NCBI RefSeq assembly: GCF_016881405.1
Contig: NZ_WOFE01000002.1
Coordinates: forward strand, 1-64,000
Length of the DNA stretch: 64,000 nucleotides
Direction: 5' to 3'
From: Deefgea chitinilytica
GTDB taxonomy: Bacteria; Pseudomonadota; Gammaproteobacteria; Burkholderiales; Chitinibacteraceae
The notes beneath the pieces were generated by a model, which was not told the origin of the DNA, searched no databases, and worked only from the letters and a program-made list of their open reading frames with translations. This document shows, one piece after another, positions 29,060 to 37,745 of the stretch; position 1 is the stretch's first letter; each line of letters begins with the position of its first letter. A program made the position numbers and the translations under genes.

Positions 29060-29770
29060 GTGACCGATACCCACGTGAATGTAGATCAAACTGAAATCGA
29101 AAAATTTTCGGCTCTCGCACATAAATGGTGGGATAAAACCAGTGAGTTCAAACCACTGCATGAAATTAATCCGCTACGAGTCGGCTTTATCGATCAATAC
29201 GCGGGCATCAGCGGGCAGAAAATTCTTGACGTTGGCTGCGGCGGCGGCATTTTGGCCGAAGGCCTTGCCGAACGCGGCGCACAAGTTACCGGCATCGATC
29301 TGGCTGAAAAATCTCTCAAAGTCGCCAAACTTCATCTATTCGAATCTGGGCTTACTGTTGATTACCAAAAAATCCCCGTCGAAGAACTCGCCGAGCAACA
29401 CCCCGAATCATTTGACATCGTCACCTGCATGGAAATGCTCGAGCACGTCCCGTCCCCCGCCAGCATCGTCGCCGCCTGCGCGCGCCTTGTGAAACCGGGT
29501 GGCTGGGTGTTTTTCTCGACACTGAATCGGAATCCCAAGTCGTATTTACTCGCCGTTGTTGGCGCAGAATATGTACTGAACATGCTCCCACGCGGCACAC
29601 ATGACTATGCCAAATTCATCAAACCTTCCGAATTGGCACGCATGACGCGCAGCGCCGGGCTCGATACCGTTGCACTCACCGGTATGACTTACAATCCAAT
29701 CACAGATATTTATAAACTCACCGATGATACCGACGTAAACTACATCGTCGCCACACGGAAGACGCTCTAA
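29060..29770 (+). CDS. ubiG: Ubiquinone biosynthesis O-methyltransferase
   Basis: This 236-residue SAM methyltransferase, starting at GTG 29060 after AAGGAATAGCTCT, performs the two O-methylations of ubiquinone synthesis. Signature blocks: [20 protein letters not shown], the SAM motif [15 protein letters not shown] (about 53-67), [11 protein letters not shown] and [14 protein letters not shown]. Its stop overlaps the gph start by one base (TAATG), so the pair is translationally coupled, as in many betaproteobacteria. Confidence 0.96.
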   Translation: MTDTHVNVDQTEIEKFSALAHKWWDKTSEFKPLHEINPLRVGFIDQYAGISGQKILDVGCGGGILAEGLAERGAQVTGIDLAEKSLKVAKLHLFESGLTVDYQKIPVEELAEQHPESFDIVTCMEMLEHVPSPASIVAACARLVKPGGWVFFSTLNRNPKSYLLAVVGAEYVLNMLPRGTHDYAKFIKPSELARMTRSAGLDTVALTGMTYNPITDIYKLTDDTDVNYIVATRKTL

Positions 29771-30441
29771 TGAACTCGCACATTCGCGCGGTATTGTTTG
29801 ATCTGGATGGCACACTAGCCGATACCGCACCCGATTTAGGCGCGGCACTCAATCGCCTTTTAATCGAAAAAGGCCAAGCGCCACAACCCTACTCCGCAAT
29901 CCGACCACTGGCCAGCCACGGCGCCCGTGGGCTAATTGAACTCGGTTTTGGCATCACACCGAATGACACTGAGTTTGCTGCGCTGCGCGAACGCTTTCTC
30001 GACCTCTATGAGCAAAGCATTTGCGATGAAACCATTTTGTTTGACGGCATTCATGAACTCATCGAACAAATCAATGAGCGTGGCTTGGCTTGGGGCATTA
30101 TTACCAATAAACCGATGCGCTTTACTGACCCACTAGTTGAATTACTCCCCCTACCTATTGCGCCACAGACCTGCGTTTCCGGTGATACGGTCGGCATACC
30201 CAAGCCTAATCCAGCCCCCATGCTGCATGCTGCTGCGCAACTGGGGATCGACCCCGCGCATTGCCTATATGTGGGTGACGCCGAGCGCGACATTGAGGCG
30301 GGACGCGCCGTTGGTATGCAAACGGTACTTGCTAACTACGGCTACATCAGCGAAACCGACGACACGCCCAGCTGGGGTGCAGATATAAAAATCGAACATC
30401 CACTGGAACTACTAGCCCATTTACCGCTCAAACAGGTATAA
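29770..30441 (+). CDS. gph: HAD-family phosphatase, Gph-like (phosphoglycolate or MurNAc-6P phosphatase)
   Basis: This 223-residue HAD hydrolase has motif I FDLDGTLADT (nucleophile Asp about 11), motif II IITNKP, motif III with Lys in GIPKPNPAPM and motif IV YVGDAERDIEAGRA. Homologues directly after ubiG are annotated phosphoglycolate phosphatase; in Pseudomonas the equivalent (MupP) acts on N-acetylmuramic acid 6-phosphate, so the true substrate is open. Its stop codon lies inside a TATAAT sequence that may be the ssrA -10 box. Confidence 0.9.
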   Translation: MNSHIRAVLFDLDGTLADTAPDLGAALNRLLIEKGQAPQPYSAIRPLASHGARGLIELGFGITPNDTEFAALRERFLDLYEQSICDETILFDGIHELIEQINERGLAWGIITNKPMRFTDPLVELLPLPIAPQTCVSGDTVGIPKPNPAPMLHAAAQLGIDPAHCLYVGDAERDIEAGRAVGMQTVLANYGYISETDDTPSWGADIKIEHPLELLAHLPLKQV

Positions 30442-30442
30442 T
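30437..30442 (+). promoter_or_regulatory. Candidate -10 box of ssrA
   Basis: A perfect TATAAT overlaps the gph stop codon, 31 bases before the mature tmRNA 5' end, which allows a short precursor trimmed by RNase P. A matching -35 is not obvious. Confidence 0.45.
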
Positions 30443-30473
30443 CGTTTTTCTTCTTACGCAGAAGACCACTATC

Positions 30474-30837
30474 GGGGGTGCTTTTGGTTTCGACAGGGGT
30501 TGCAAAGCGGATGGGGGCATGTCGGGGTCTCAGATGCCCGTAAAAACAGCTGAAAATATATAGTCGCAAACGACGAAACTTACGCCCTAGCAGCTTAATG
30601 CTCTAGGCTCTACGCCACAGGGTCCATCGGGTGGGTTGGGAAACCAATAGTAGAGTCATTAAGATGGAATCGCCTTAGCTTGGGTTACTTAAGTTAAGGT
30701 TAAATTAAGGTAACTCGCCTTCCTCAAGCCTGCCCATCGGCGTGAACGGAGGTTAAAACCCAAATGAGAAGGCTAAACATGTAGAACTCACTGTAGAGTG
30801 CTTCTGGACGGGGGTTCGAATCCCCCCACCTCCACCA
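30474..30837 (+). ncRNA. ssrA: Transfer-messenger RNA (tmRNA)
   Basis: This 364-nt one-piece tmRNA has its 5' end GGGGGTGCTTTTGGTTTCGA pairing with the 3' end CACCTCCACCA to form the alanine acceptor arm, including the G-U pair. The TTCGAATC T-arm lies near 30814. The tag frame starts at GCA 30566 and ends TAA 30596-30598, encoding ANDETYALAA, the neisserial-type degradation tag. It rescues stalled ribosomes. Its 3' end is the anchor of the accessory island that follows. Confidence 0.97.
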
Positions 30838-30875
30838 ATTACTTGTTCCACGAAGAGCGTGGAAGTTGTGGCGTT

Positions 30876-30909
30876 AAGCATAAAGTGTCGGAAACGACAC
30901 TTTATGCTT
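30876..30909. other. 15-bp perfect hairpin downstream of ssrA; candidate transposon left end
   Basis: AAGCATAAAGTGTCG, loop GAAA, then the exact complement. No T-run follows, so simple termination is doubtful, although it could end ssrA. TGTCG at 30886, followed by GACACTTTATGC, TTGACGATG and CACATTATGC, resembles the TGTCG/GACGAT repeats at 56831-56902. It is therefore my candidate for the tmRNA-proximal end of the Tn7-like element. Confidence 0.5.
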
Positions 30910-30986
30910 TATTTGACGATGCGCCACATTATGCTTTTTTTATTTTATGTGCTAGGCGATGTAGGCCAAGCACTGTTGCTGCAAAT

Positions 30987-31021
30987 GTAAAAAGGCCGAC
31001 ATTCAATGTCGGCCTTTTTAC
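30987..31021 (-). terminator. Terminator of the tniQ operon
   Basis: GTAAAAAGGCCGACAT and its complement form a long stem around TCA. The minus-strand side gives a T-run right after the tniQ stop; it can act in both directions. Confidence 0.85.
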
Positions 31022-31037
31022 GTTCAAGACTCAGGGT

Positions 31038-32366
31038 TTAATCCAGCTTCAGAGTCCTCTTAATTTCACGTATCACGTCGAAGATGCTCTCCACACTATC
31101 GAGTATCTCCCGAGGAACACGCATTTCAAGTTCCCGCAGATTGATGGCATAGCCTTCAGCGACTATTGCACGACAAGCCTCTTCCAGCTGGATACGAATA
31201 ACGGCTTGTTTCATTTGGCGCTCTCGTTTCTGGCAATCCCTCCAACGCGCGCTTATAGTACGCGATTCTTTATTGGCTCGCAGATACAACATCCGCTCAT
31301 CAACACCAAGTTGGCGAGCTGACTCTGCCAAACTGATAACTTTCTGCTGGCAAACAATACGTTGCATCTCAGTCCGAATAACATCCCAATCCAACATGCG
31401 CGGTGGCTCACGCTTTTCCGCCCCCTCCGTAAACAAATCAAGCATGAGCTGTTTTGCTAACGTTGGCGGCTCCCAATCTTCAAGATTACCGGCTAATAGC
31501 TTTGATAATTCAAGGTTACTGTGCGCCGCAATACGTAGCCCAGCGTCGAGTGTTGGGACTTTATTTTCTTTTAACCAGTAGTGCAGAGCTCCTTTGCTCA
31601 ACCCAATACGGCGAGCAAAATGCGCGCTTTTGCCAGCATCTAATCGATTGATAATCACCCGAATCGCATCCAATAGCGGCTCCAAGGTCACAGGTATAGC
31701 TCTTTCGTCATGCGTAGTCATAAGCAATCCAATCTGCCGTGCAATCCAGAGCTTTTCTAACGAGATTGCATCCGAGTCGGCACCTGTTGGCACTGTTCTC
31801 GCCGCGAGAGAAGCGCCACAATGGGAACACCAACCAGGCATAACATAATTTGCTTTGTGACGAGCATGTTTTCGGCCACATTCTGAGCAGGTATCGATAA
31901 GTGGTGTGTGATGCTTATGGCACACTCCTACTACGCCCACATCCCAGCCCAGACGAAAATACCGTGGTCTACCTGAAGCATGGTCGTCAGCAAAACAATC
32001 TGGACACCAACGACCAGACTGAGCTGCCAACCCTTTCTGTGCAACGACTGGACGCCATTTTACCAAGGTCAATTGGTCTAAATATCCTACCCCAGTTAAC
32101 GCAGACAACGTACACGCCCAAGTTTCTGCGGACTCACCCATACCGCTCAAATTGCGCTCATGCCACTTGAAGTTACTCCTCAGCAGATGCTCTTGCGTGT
32201 CGACGACAAATTGCGCAAGCGATAACAGTGAAACACTATGAGAGACCGCCAAACGACAAAAGTAACTGAGCAGGCTCTCAACATCTGGCGTACCTAGACC
32301 TAATGGCTGCAGTGCATGTAGAGTTGAACGAGGGTTAGCCATGGCAAGATTCATACAGTTTTCCAA
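31038..32366 (-). CDS. tniQ: TniQ/TnsD-family target-selection protein
   Basis: This 442-residue protein (possible start also at 32354) has the TniQ N-terminal block SLLSYFCRLAVSHSVSLLSL. Zinc-binding CxxC pairs follow (WCPDCFADDH, CHKHHTPLIDTCSECG, WCSHCGAS, about 125-195), then helix-turn-helix segments typical of TnsD-like proteins (SKGALHYWLKENKVPTLDAG). TnsD proteins bind a specific chromosomal site and recruit TnsC. Being next to tmRNA, the inferred site is the ssrA 3' end. It overlaps tnsC by 16 bases. Confidence 0.88.
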   Translation of the reverse strand: MENCMNLAMANPRSTLHALQPLGLGTPDVESLLSYFCRLAVSHSVSLLSLAQFVVDTQEHLLRSNFKWHERNLSGMGESAETWACTLSALTGVGYLDQLTLVKWRPVVAQKGLAAQSGRWCPDCFADDHASGRPRYFRLGWDVGVVGVCHKHHTPLIDTCSECGRKHARHKANYVMPGWCSHCGASLAARTVPTGADSDAISLEKLWIARQIGLLMTTHDERAIPVTLEPLLDAIRVIINRLDAGKSAHFARRIGLSKGALHYWLKENKVPTLDAGLRIAAHSNLELSKLLAGNLEDWEPPTLAKQLMLDLFTEGAEKREPPRMLDWDVIRTEMQRIVCQQKVISLAESARQLGVDERMLYLRANKESRTISARWRDCQKRERQMKQAVIRIQLEEACRAIVAEGYAINLRELEMRVPREILDSVESIFDVIREIKRTLKLD

Positions 32367-33388
32367 GCTTTATGCATACCGCTGCTTTTGACCGGTTTCG
32401 GCATTGTCCGAGTAAGGCCAGGATTAATTGCTGATTCTCCATCCACAATCTCACTAAGGATTTGCATGCACTGTGCTTCTGTAAGCAATGCACGGCGCAA
32501 AGCATCTTCGCTCCAGTGACCATCCTTTTGAGCTAATTTGGCCGCTCGTATCAAAACCGTACGAAGCGTACCAATGCAGCCAAGCGTATTTTCATGGAGC
32601 GCATCGCAATATTTCATCAAGTCCTGCCCCCAGAGCTCAGGCAAGGCGCTTTGAAATTTAAGTACACACGCACGAAATGCACGCAAATCTTCTTCATTGT
32701 CTTGACGATATCGCTCGAAATGCAAAACATGAGCTCGACGCGTTAGTTGCCCAGAAAAATTCACCAGTGGATACAAATCGTAGGAGCCCAGCAGAATTAA
32801 CTGGGTTTTACACTTATTCGCTAGGGATTTAAGCGTGCTGATTTTTTTATTTAGCTTAGTGTGGCTAGTGGATTGCATAAAAATGTGCACGGCCTCATCA
32901 ATAACAAGAAACTGTGTTTTTCGTTCTTGTAAGGCTTTTTCGACTGCTTTGCGCAAAGCCGGAATCGTATTGCGATTTGCTCCTCGTGCACGATAGTAGC
33001 GACCAGATTTCTCATCTACATCAAACTCAGCCCGCGGCATATCAAGATTACCATCGAGTTGTTCTAGGATGCTTTCATAGAACATGCGCCATGAGAATTC
33101 CTCTTCCCCCGATGCTATTGCTTCAATATATACGGCAGGGATAATCCCTGGATTAGCATTCATCTCACTAGCAGCGGCATTTAATGCAGACTCGCACATA
33201 TATCGAGCAAGCGCCGTCTTTCCAACACCTGTTGGACCACAGACAAGCAGGAGGCCCTCCTGGCTTTCTGGGTAAATCAGGGTCTCTAGCTCTGACATAA
33301 CTTGGGCAATGCGCACGTGCTTAATTCTCATCGCCAACAAATTAGTTGGGCTTGCTGGGACAGAAGAAATTGGGTTAGATGAGGTCAT
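32351..33388 (-). CDS. tnsC: TnsC/TniB-family AAA+ transposition ATPase
   Basis: This 345-residue AAA+ protein has Walker A LLLVCGPTGVGKTALARY (about residues 46-63), Walker B QFLVIDEAVHIF (about 150) and a sensor-like LILLGSYDLYPLV. TnsC forms filaments on DNA and links the target selector TniQ to the transposase. It lies between tnsAB (9-bp gap) and tniQ (overlap), making a three-gene operon. Confidence 0.9.
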   Translation of the reverse strand: MTSSNPISSVPASPTNLLAMRIKHVRIAQVMSELETLIYPESQEGLLLVCGPTGVGKTALARYMCESALNAAASEMNANPGIIPAVYIEAIASGEEEFSWRMFYESILEQLDGNLDMPRAEFDVDEKSGRYYRARGANRNTIPALRKAVEKALQERKTQFLVIDEAVHIFMQSTSHTKLNKKISTLKSLANKCKTQLILLGSYDLYPLVNFSGQLTRRAHVLHFERYRQDNEEDLRAFRACVLKFQSALPELWGQDLMKYCDALHENTLGCIGTLRTVLIRAAKLAQKDGHWSEDALRRALLTEAQCMQILSEIVDGESAINPGLTRTMPKPVKSSGMHKAWKTV

Positions 33389-33396
33389 TTGGTACC

Positions 33397-36096
33397 TTAA
33401 AAAGTGTCAAAATCAGGTAGATTGTTAAGTGCTTTTGACTCAGTCAGTGCACTGGAACTGGATGTCTTTTCTGACCTCATTTCTGCCGAACTACTGGCAG
33501 TCAAACTCATTTCCCTCGTGATGCGATGTTGCTGTACGGCAACTGGATTAATATTTCCCAGTTGAAGGGCGCCGTATAACGCCCGGTTTTCACGCTGTTG
33601 CTCGAGTGCTTTCGCTAATGCTCCTTTAGGTGTAAAGACTTGCATGAACTCGCGAAGGCGCTGCTCCACATTAGGGTCATCCAGCTTCTTGTGATTGCGT
33701 TTGCCATATTCGGCGGTTAATAACTTGCGCTCGACATCTGTCAGTTGACCAAGTCCAATCAAGCTTCTGCATACAGCCTGTACCCATTTGTTTTTCAGGC
33801 GAACGTATACCGATGAAGCATCCCATGGGTCATAGCGCACGGGAAACTTTTGACCAGCAAGCTGCAAGTTATGAAAGTCTGGGTGCCAGTAATACAGATT
33901 GTTTACCTTGATACCGGTTTGCTGATGCAAACGTCGCTCGCCCGTCCGGTCTACTGGTGGGCACGTCGCAATCAAGAAGTCTTGATTAAAAAGCACTTGT
34001 CGTTGTGGGCGATGACCGTTTTCAGCTAAGCCACGCTGAAAAGCTTGGCGCGGACTGCAGCCATGCGCAGGATGAACTTCTTGGTCATAGAATTGGAAAG
34101 CCCAATACTCTAGGCCAAAGTACAACGCTTCCAATGTCCATTCGGCAAAATTCGTGGGAAGATGCTTGCCAGTTGTCATCCTGACGTTCTTAGTTGCTTT
34201 GGTATTGCCAGCCAGATTATGGATGTATTCAGTATTAGCACGACCAAACATACGCTCCAAAACAGCACCCGCGCGTGGCTGCCCAGCAGGGCGCAAGCGA
34301 AGATTTACCCCCATAACTTGCAAAAATGACTTGAACGAATCTGCGGTGAAATCACGTCCGTTATCAGTCACGATGCACTCAGGAAGACGACCATGGCGAC
34401 GAACCATGTCACGGATGAGCATCATGACCGAATGGTAGGATGGAGGGTCATAGCTAAGATACATACCAACGACTCGACGTGACCATTCATCAACAGCTAA
34501 AGTTAGCCAGGGGCGGCCCAATAATTGATTGTCTGAGCCAGAAACCCCCTCAAGGTCTACTTGAGTATGGTCAATATGAACATATTGAAATGGACGACTA
34601 CCATGAATCGGAGTGTCGACTTGCAATACTTCGACAAATTTGCCCTGCTGGTAAGCCATGCGTTTACCATGTCGGGTACGAATATCTTCATCTGTGTGAT
34701 TGGCCTTGATGTATGCAATCATGGTCGGATACGACGGCGCAACAATACCCTCTTTCGCACAGGCAGTTTGAAGATAACGAAAACAGGTTGTGAATGTGAT
34801 GGCCTTATTATTTCGCCAGTGGGTTTCAACCACCTGCGCCATAATTCCAAGCTGTTCCTCTGTTAAGCGTGAAGTTCGGTTGCCACGAGCATGAGTATTA
34901 GGCACTAATGCTAAAACTTCATTCCCACCATTCAGCACGGCAAGATGCTGACGCTGATGCCAACGCTGCAATGTGCGTTCACTGATATGTTTTGGTTTAC
35001 CACTTGTCTCAAGTATGGCTTGTCGCCGCAAGGCATCTTGCAATTGGGCTTCGGTATACTGGGACAAGTTCTGACTTGCATCGGTTTGGGGTGCTAGAAC
35101 TTCAATACGTCCGTGCTCGTGAGCTTCGATAAGCCAATCTCGCTCCAAGGTGATTGTTCTTCCATTCCAGTCGCTGCACACAAAGTTTTTTTCGGAGACT
35201 AGGTCGATAGTTAACAGCTGACCTTCGTAGTGAAATTGCAATCCAACCTGAATATGCAGGCAGAAATTGTCCATACCCGGCATATGCACAGTACGAACTG
35301 GCTTAGTCAGAAAATCCCGTAGAGTTTTGTCTCGAAATAAACGAAAGCGTCGAATGTCAGTTAAAGATTCGTTATCAAGGTCGACCACGACTAAATTATC
35401 AGCGATAGCTTTATTGAGAAAATCAGCCTTGAAGCCGAATGGGGCATTACACAGCACGTGGAATGTACAGTCACCATGCTCCAATAATGCCGCATGTAGC
35501 CGCTTGAGTTCACGCTCGTCACATTGTTCTGCGGCAGAATCAAAATAATCAGCAAGATGCTGCAAATTCTCTACACGACGACGTGAAAGGCTTTCCTCAG
35601 AATAAATCCGATACGCAATACCCAGTTCAGCCAGTTGTTCTTCAATCTGTGGTGAGTACCAATGGCCATCACTTCCTTTTACATAGCGATAAGGTTGCTT
35701 GGCAGATAAGTGGGCCAACTTCGACTCTGTTTTCCATTCTTCGAGCGTAATGCCGTCTTCACGTATTACAAGAAAGTCTGGAAAGTGACGAACATTATGA
35801 ATTTCGCCAGTTGCAGTTTCTGTTAAGGACAGCTTTAACTCCATCGGCTGCGCGTAATATTCCACGACGGATGGGTCGTACTCGTAGCTAACCGCGGCGG
35901 CAAATTCTATGTGGCGACTTTCCGTTCGAATTTCACAATCCATTTTTCGGCTATTCAACAATGTAATGACGTTACTACCTCTTGAGTTTACTTGGCGAAC
36001 CGGGGCAGAGATTCTCGCCTGCAGTATCAGCTTGCGCCCCGCCTGCGGGATTGATAAGTTGTCCAGCAAATTAGTAATCTGTTCTTTGTTCAGCAT
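33397..36096 (-). CDS. tnsAB: TnsA-TnsB fusion transposase
   Basis: This 899-residue protein is a fusion. Residues about 1-230 form a TnsA-like nuclease: FPDFLVIRED gives the Asp and LEEWKTESK the Glu-x-Lys of a PD-(D/E)xK site near residues 103-120. Residues about 250-800 form a TnsB/Mu-type DDE integrase: VHIDHTQVDLEG (Asp about 508), IVTDNGRDFTADSF (Asp about 577) and the Glu in GAVLERMFG (about 612), followed by a Mu C-terminal domain. TnsA cuts the 5' ends and TnsB the 3' ends, giving cut-and-paste movement. Fusions occur in some Tn7-like lineages, including type I-B CRISPR-associated ones, but no cas genes or arrays are present here. Confidence 0.92.
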   Translation of the reverse strand: MLNKEQITNLLDNLSIPQAGRKLILQARISAPVRQVNSRGSNVITLLNSRKMDCEIRTESRHIEFAAAVSYEYDPSVVEYYAQPMELKLSLTETATGEIHNVRHFPDFLVIREDGITLEEWKTESKLAHLSAKQPYRYVKGSDGHWYSPQIEEQLAELGIAYRIYSEESLSRRRVENLQHLADYFDSAAEQCDERELKRLHAALLEHGDCTFHVLCNAPFGFKADFLNKAIADNLVVVDLDNESLTDIRRFRLFRDKTLRDFLTKPVRTVHMPGMDNFCLHIQVGLQFHYEGQLLTIDLVSEKNFVCSDWNGRTITLERDWLIEAHEHGRIEVLAPQTDASQNLSQYTEAQLQDALRRQAILETSGKPKHISERTLQRWHQRQHLAVLNGGNEVLALVPNTHARGNRTSRLTEEQLGIMAQVVETHWRNNKAITFTTCFRYLQTACAKEGIVAPSYPTMIAYIKANHTDEDIRTRHGKRMAYQQGKFVEVLQVDTPIHGSRPFQYVHIDHTQVDLEGVSGSDNQLLGRPWLTLAVDEWSRRVVGMYLSYDPPSYHSVMMLIRDMVRRHGRLPECIVTDNGRDFTADSFKSFLQVMGVNLRLRPAGQPRAGAVLERMFGRANTEYIHNLAGNTKATKNVRMTTGKHLPTNFAEWTLEALYFGLEYWAFQFYDQEVHPAHGCSPRQAFQRGLAENGHRPQRQVLFNQDFLIATCPPVDRTGERRLHQQTGIKVNNLYYWHPDFHNLQLAGQKFPVRYDPWDASSVYVRLKNKWVQAVCRSLIGLGQLTDVERKLLTAEYGKRNHKKLDDPNVEQRLREFMQVFTPKGALAKALEQQRENRALYGALQLGNINPVAVQQHRITREMSLTASSSAEMRSEKTSSSSALTESKALNNLPDFDTF

Positions 36097-36236
36097 TTGA
36101 GGCTCGATACACAGATGGCATTAATAGCGTCTAGCTGTACAAGATTGGCATGACAGCCAATCCGGTCGTATACGACTTTTAATAGCGGTAAACTGTGACT
36201 GTTCACTTCAAACAGCAAACAATCGAAGGAAAAATA

Positions 36237-36503
36237 ATGATTGAAAAACTGGAGGCCGGTACGTCTGATACTGTGCAGACGATGATTCCGTGGGAGGACA
36301 AAGCAAAAGACTTGCTGACTACAGAAATGAAGCGATGTAAGGTCGGCTACAAACAGCTGTCTCGAATGCTGGAAGCTTACGGAATTGAAGAATCGGCAGG
36401 TCAGATAAACAGGAAAGTGAATCGAAAACGGTTCTCGGCCGCATTCCTGATTGCATGTTTGAGCGCTATGGGCGTGGAAACTATTGCACTCACCAAGCGA
36501 TAA
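36237..36503 (+). CDS. DUF6471 domain-containing small protein
   Basis: This 88-residue protein starts at the ATG at 36237 with AAGGA six bases upstream. The sequence TTEMKRCKVGYKQLSRMLEAYGI then INRKVNRKRFSAAFLIACLSAMGVE is a lambda-repressor-like helical fold of the DUF6471 type. It is divergent from tnsAB with about 140 bp between starts. These small proteins are often found near integrative elements; a DNA-binding regulator of transposition is a reasonable guess. Confidence 0.75.
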   Translation: MIEKLEAGTSDTVQTMIPWEDKAKDLLTTEMKRCKVGYKQLSRMLEAYGIEESAGQINRKVNRKRFSAAFLIACLSAMGVETIALTKR

Positions 36504-36872
36504 CCATCTACGCTTTCGTTGCGCGATGAGACCAAAATTAGAATCCACCATCACACCTATGCCCTCCATACCCTCTCATAAAAAGGGGACTATTCGCTTA
36601 GCTTGGCGACAAGCGAGTATGGAACGCTAGGTGGTGGTATTCAGTGCCTCATAGAGACTGATGAGGTATATAACAACTTAGTAGGTAATGCGAAGTCATG
36701 CAAATTCCTTCAACATCCGGCAGTTAGCGCTGCCAAGCGAGCTACAGGGCGAATGGATGCGCTTTAAACTCCTATCTTTAGTGTTCACTCGAACGACACG
36801 CTATGCCAGTCGACGAATAACTGAGTTTCTACTATGCTTGTAACGACCAGCATAGAAGCAAGTTTTTGAGAT
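36504..36872. other. Non-coding stretch within the transposon
   Basis: I see no ORF worth calling. Short hairpins are present (CGCTTAGCTTGGCGACAAGCG near 36594; CCTCAT...ATGAGG near 36646). They may end the flanking genes or belong to a small RNA; nothing matches an RNA I know. Confidence 0.3.
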
Positions 36873-37679
36873 TCAGAGGTTGATGAGTATCTTGTTGTTG
36901 ACCCAAAAGCCTAGAAACATGGCTACAAAAAAAACCGTTGTACAGTAAAACACCATCCAGGCTCGACGCCCAATTTCTTGTTCCGCCTTCTCGGCACGTT
37001 TCTGCGACTCCCTAACTCGTTTTTGAACATAAGCATGTTCCATTTCAAGCGACCTAAGTTCGTGGAATAATTTAGGTAGGTAATCAGATAAGGGCTGTTG
37101 TTTTATATTCTGCTGCCATGATTCGACCTCCTTGAGCTGGTTGGCCTTCATTGGTTTTGAGTAGCCCGATTCTTTGTTGCTTGGTTCGGCATATTCGAAT
37201 GCAATACCAAATCTTTCATAAAATCGGTTTCGCCGTTCTGTACAGAATTCGTGAGATTTACCAGCTTGGTTACTCAATAGCGTAATTGGCTTCACATCTG
37301 CCAAAGGCCATTGCTTTGCCCACATCACTACTTCATTCATGAGGTACGTCCCAATGCGATTACCACGAATTTCACTAGGGTCTAAAAATACACTCGAGGC
37401 CTGAAGAGTTCCAGTAATACAAACATTTCCACCCTCTCCTTGGTAGCTACGCTGATAATGAGCATCAAAGGCGTGCATTTTCCAGGGTTCATATGAGGTC
37501 AGTAATCCATATCGAATATCCAACTTAGCTTCGCAAATTGCGCCGTTATCGTAGTGGTATTTTTCCTCCATTTCGACCAAGAGAATAATATTTTTTTCCT
37601 TGTCTTTCGGAGCACAGTGTTCAGTTGGCTTTACGGTTAACACTCGGGTGACAATTTTGTTTGGTTTAATTGCGTACAT
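36873..37679 (-). CDS. GNAT-like domain protein with C-terminal coiled coil and membrane anchor
   Basis: This 268-residue protein has a central acetyltransferase-like segment (RGNRIGTYLMNEVVMWAKQW with an R/Q-x-x-G-x-G/A acetyl-CoA loop, and RNRFYERFGIAFEYA, about 104-170). A charged coiled coil follows at about 190-240 (LRSLEMEHAYVQKRVRESQK) and a final transmembrane helix (WMVFYCTTVFFVAMFLGFWV). Its start lies 66 bp from the divergent DUF4209 gene. The combination suggests a membrane-tethered modifying enzyme; the target is unknown. It is more A+T-rich than the neighbouring jet genes. Confidence 0.68.
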   Translation of the reverse strand: MYAIKPNKIVTRVLTVKPTEHCAPKDKEKNIILLVEMEEKYHYDNGAICEAKLDIRYGLLTSYEPWKMHAFDAHYQRSYQGEGGNVCITGTLQASSVFLDPSEIRGNRIGTYLMNEVVMWAKQWPLADVKPITLLSNQAGKSHEFCTERRNRFYERFGIAFEYAEPSNKESGYSKPMKANQLKEVESWQQNIKQQPLSDYLPKLFHELRSLEMEHAYVQKRVRESQKRAEKAEQEIGRRAWMVFYCTTVFFVAMFLGFWVNNKILINL

Positions 37680-37745
37680 GCGACAAACTCTGCCTAATCA
37701 GATTACAGTGATGATGGTTGGAATTAACTACATTGGAGAGAATGC

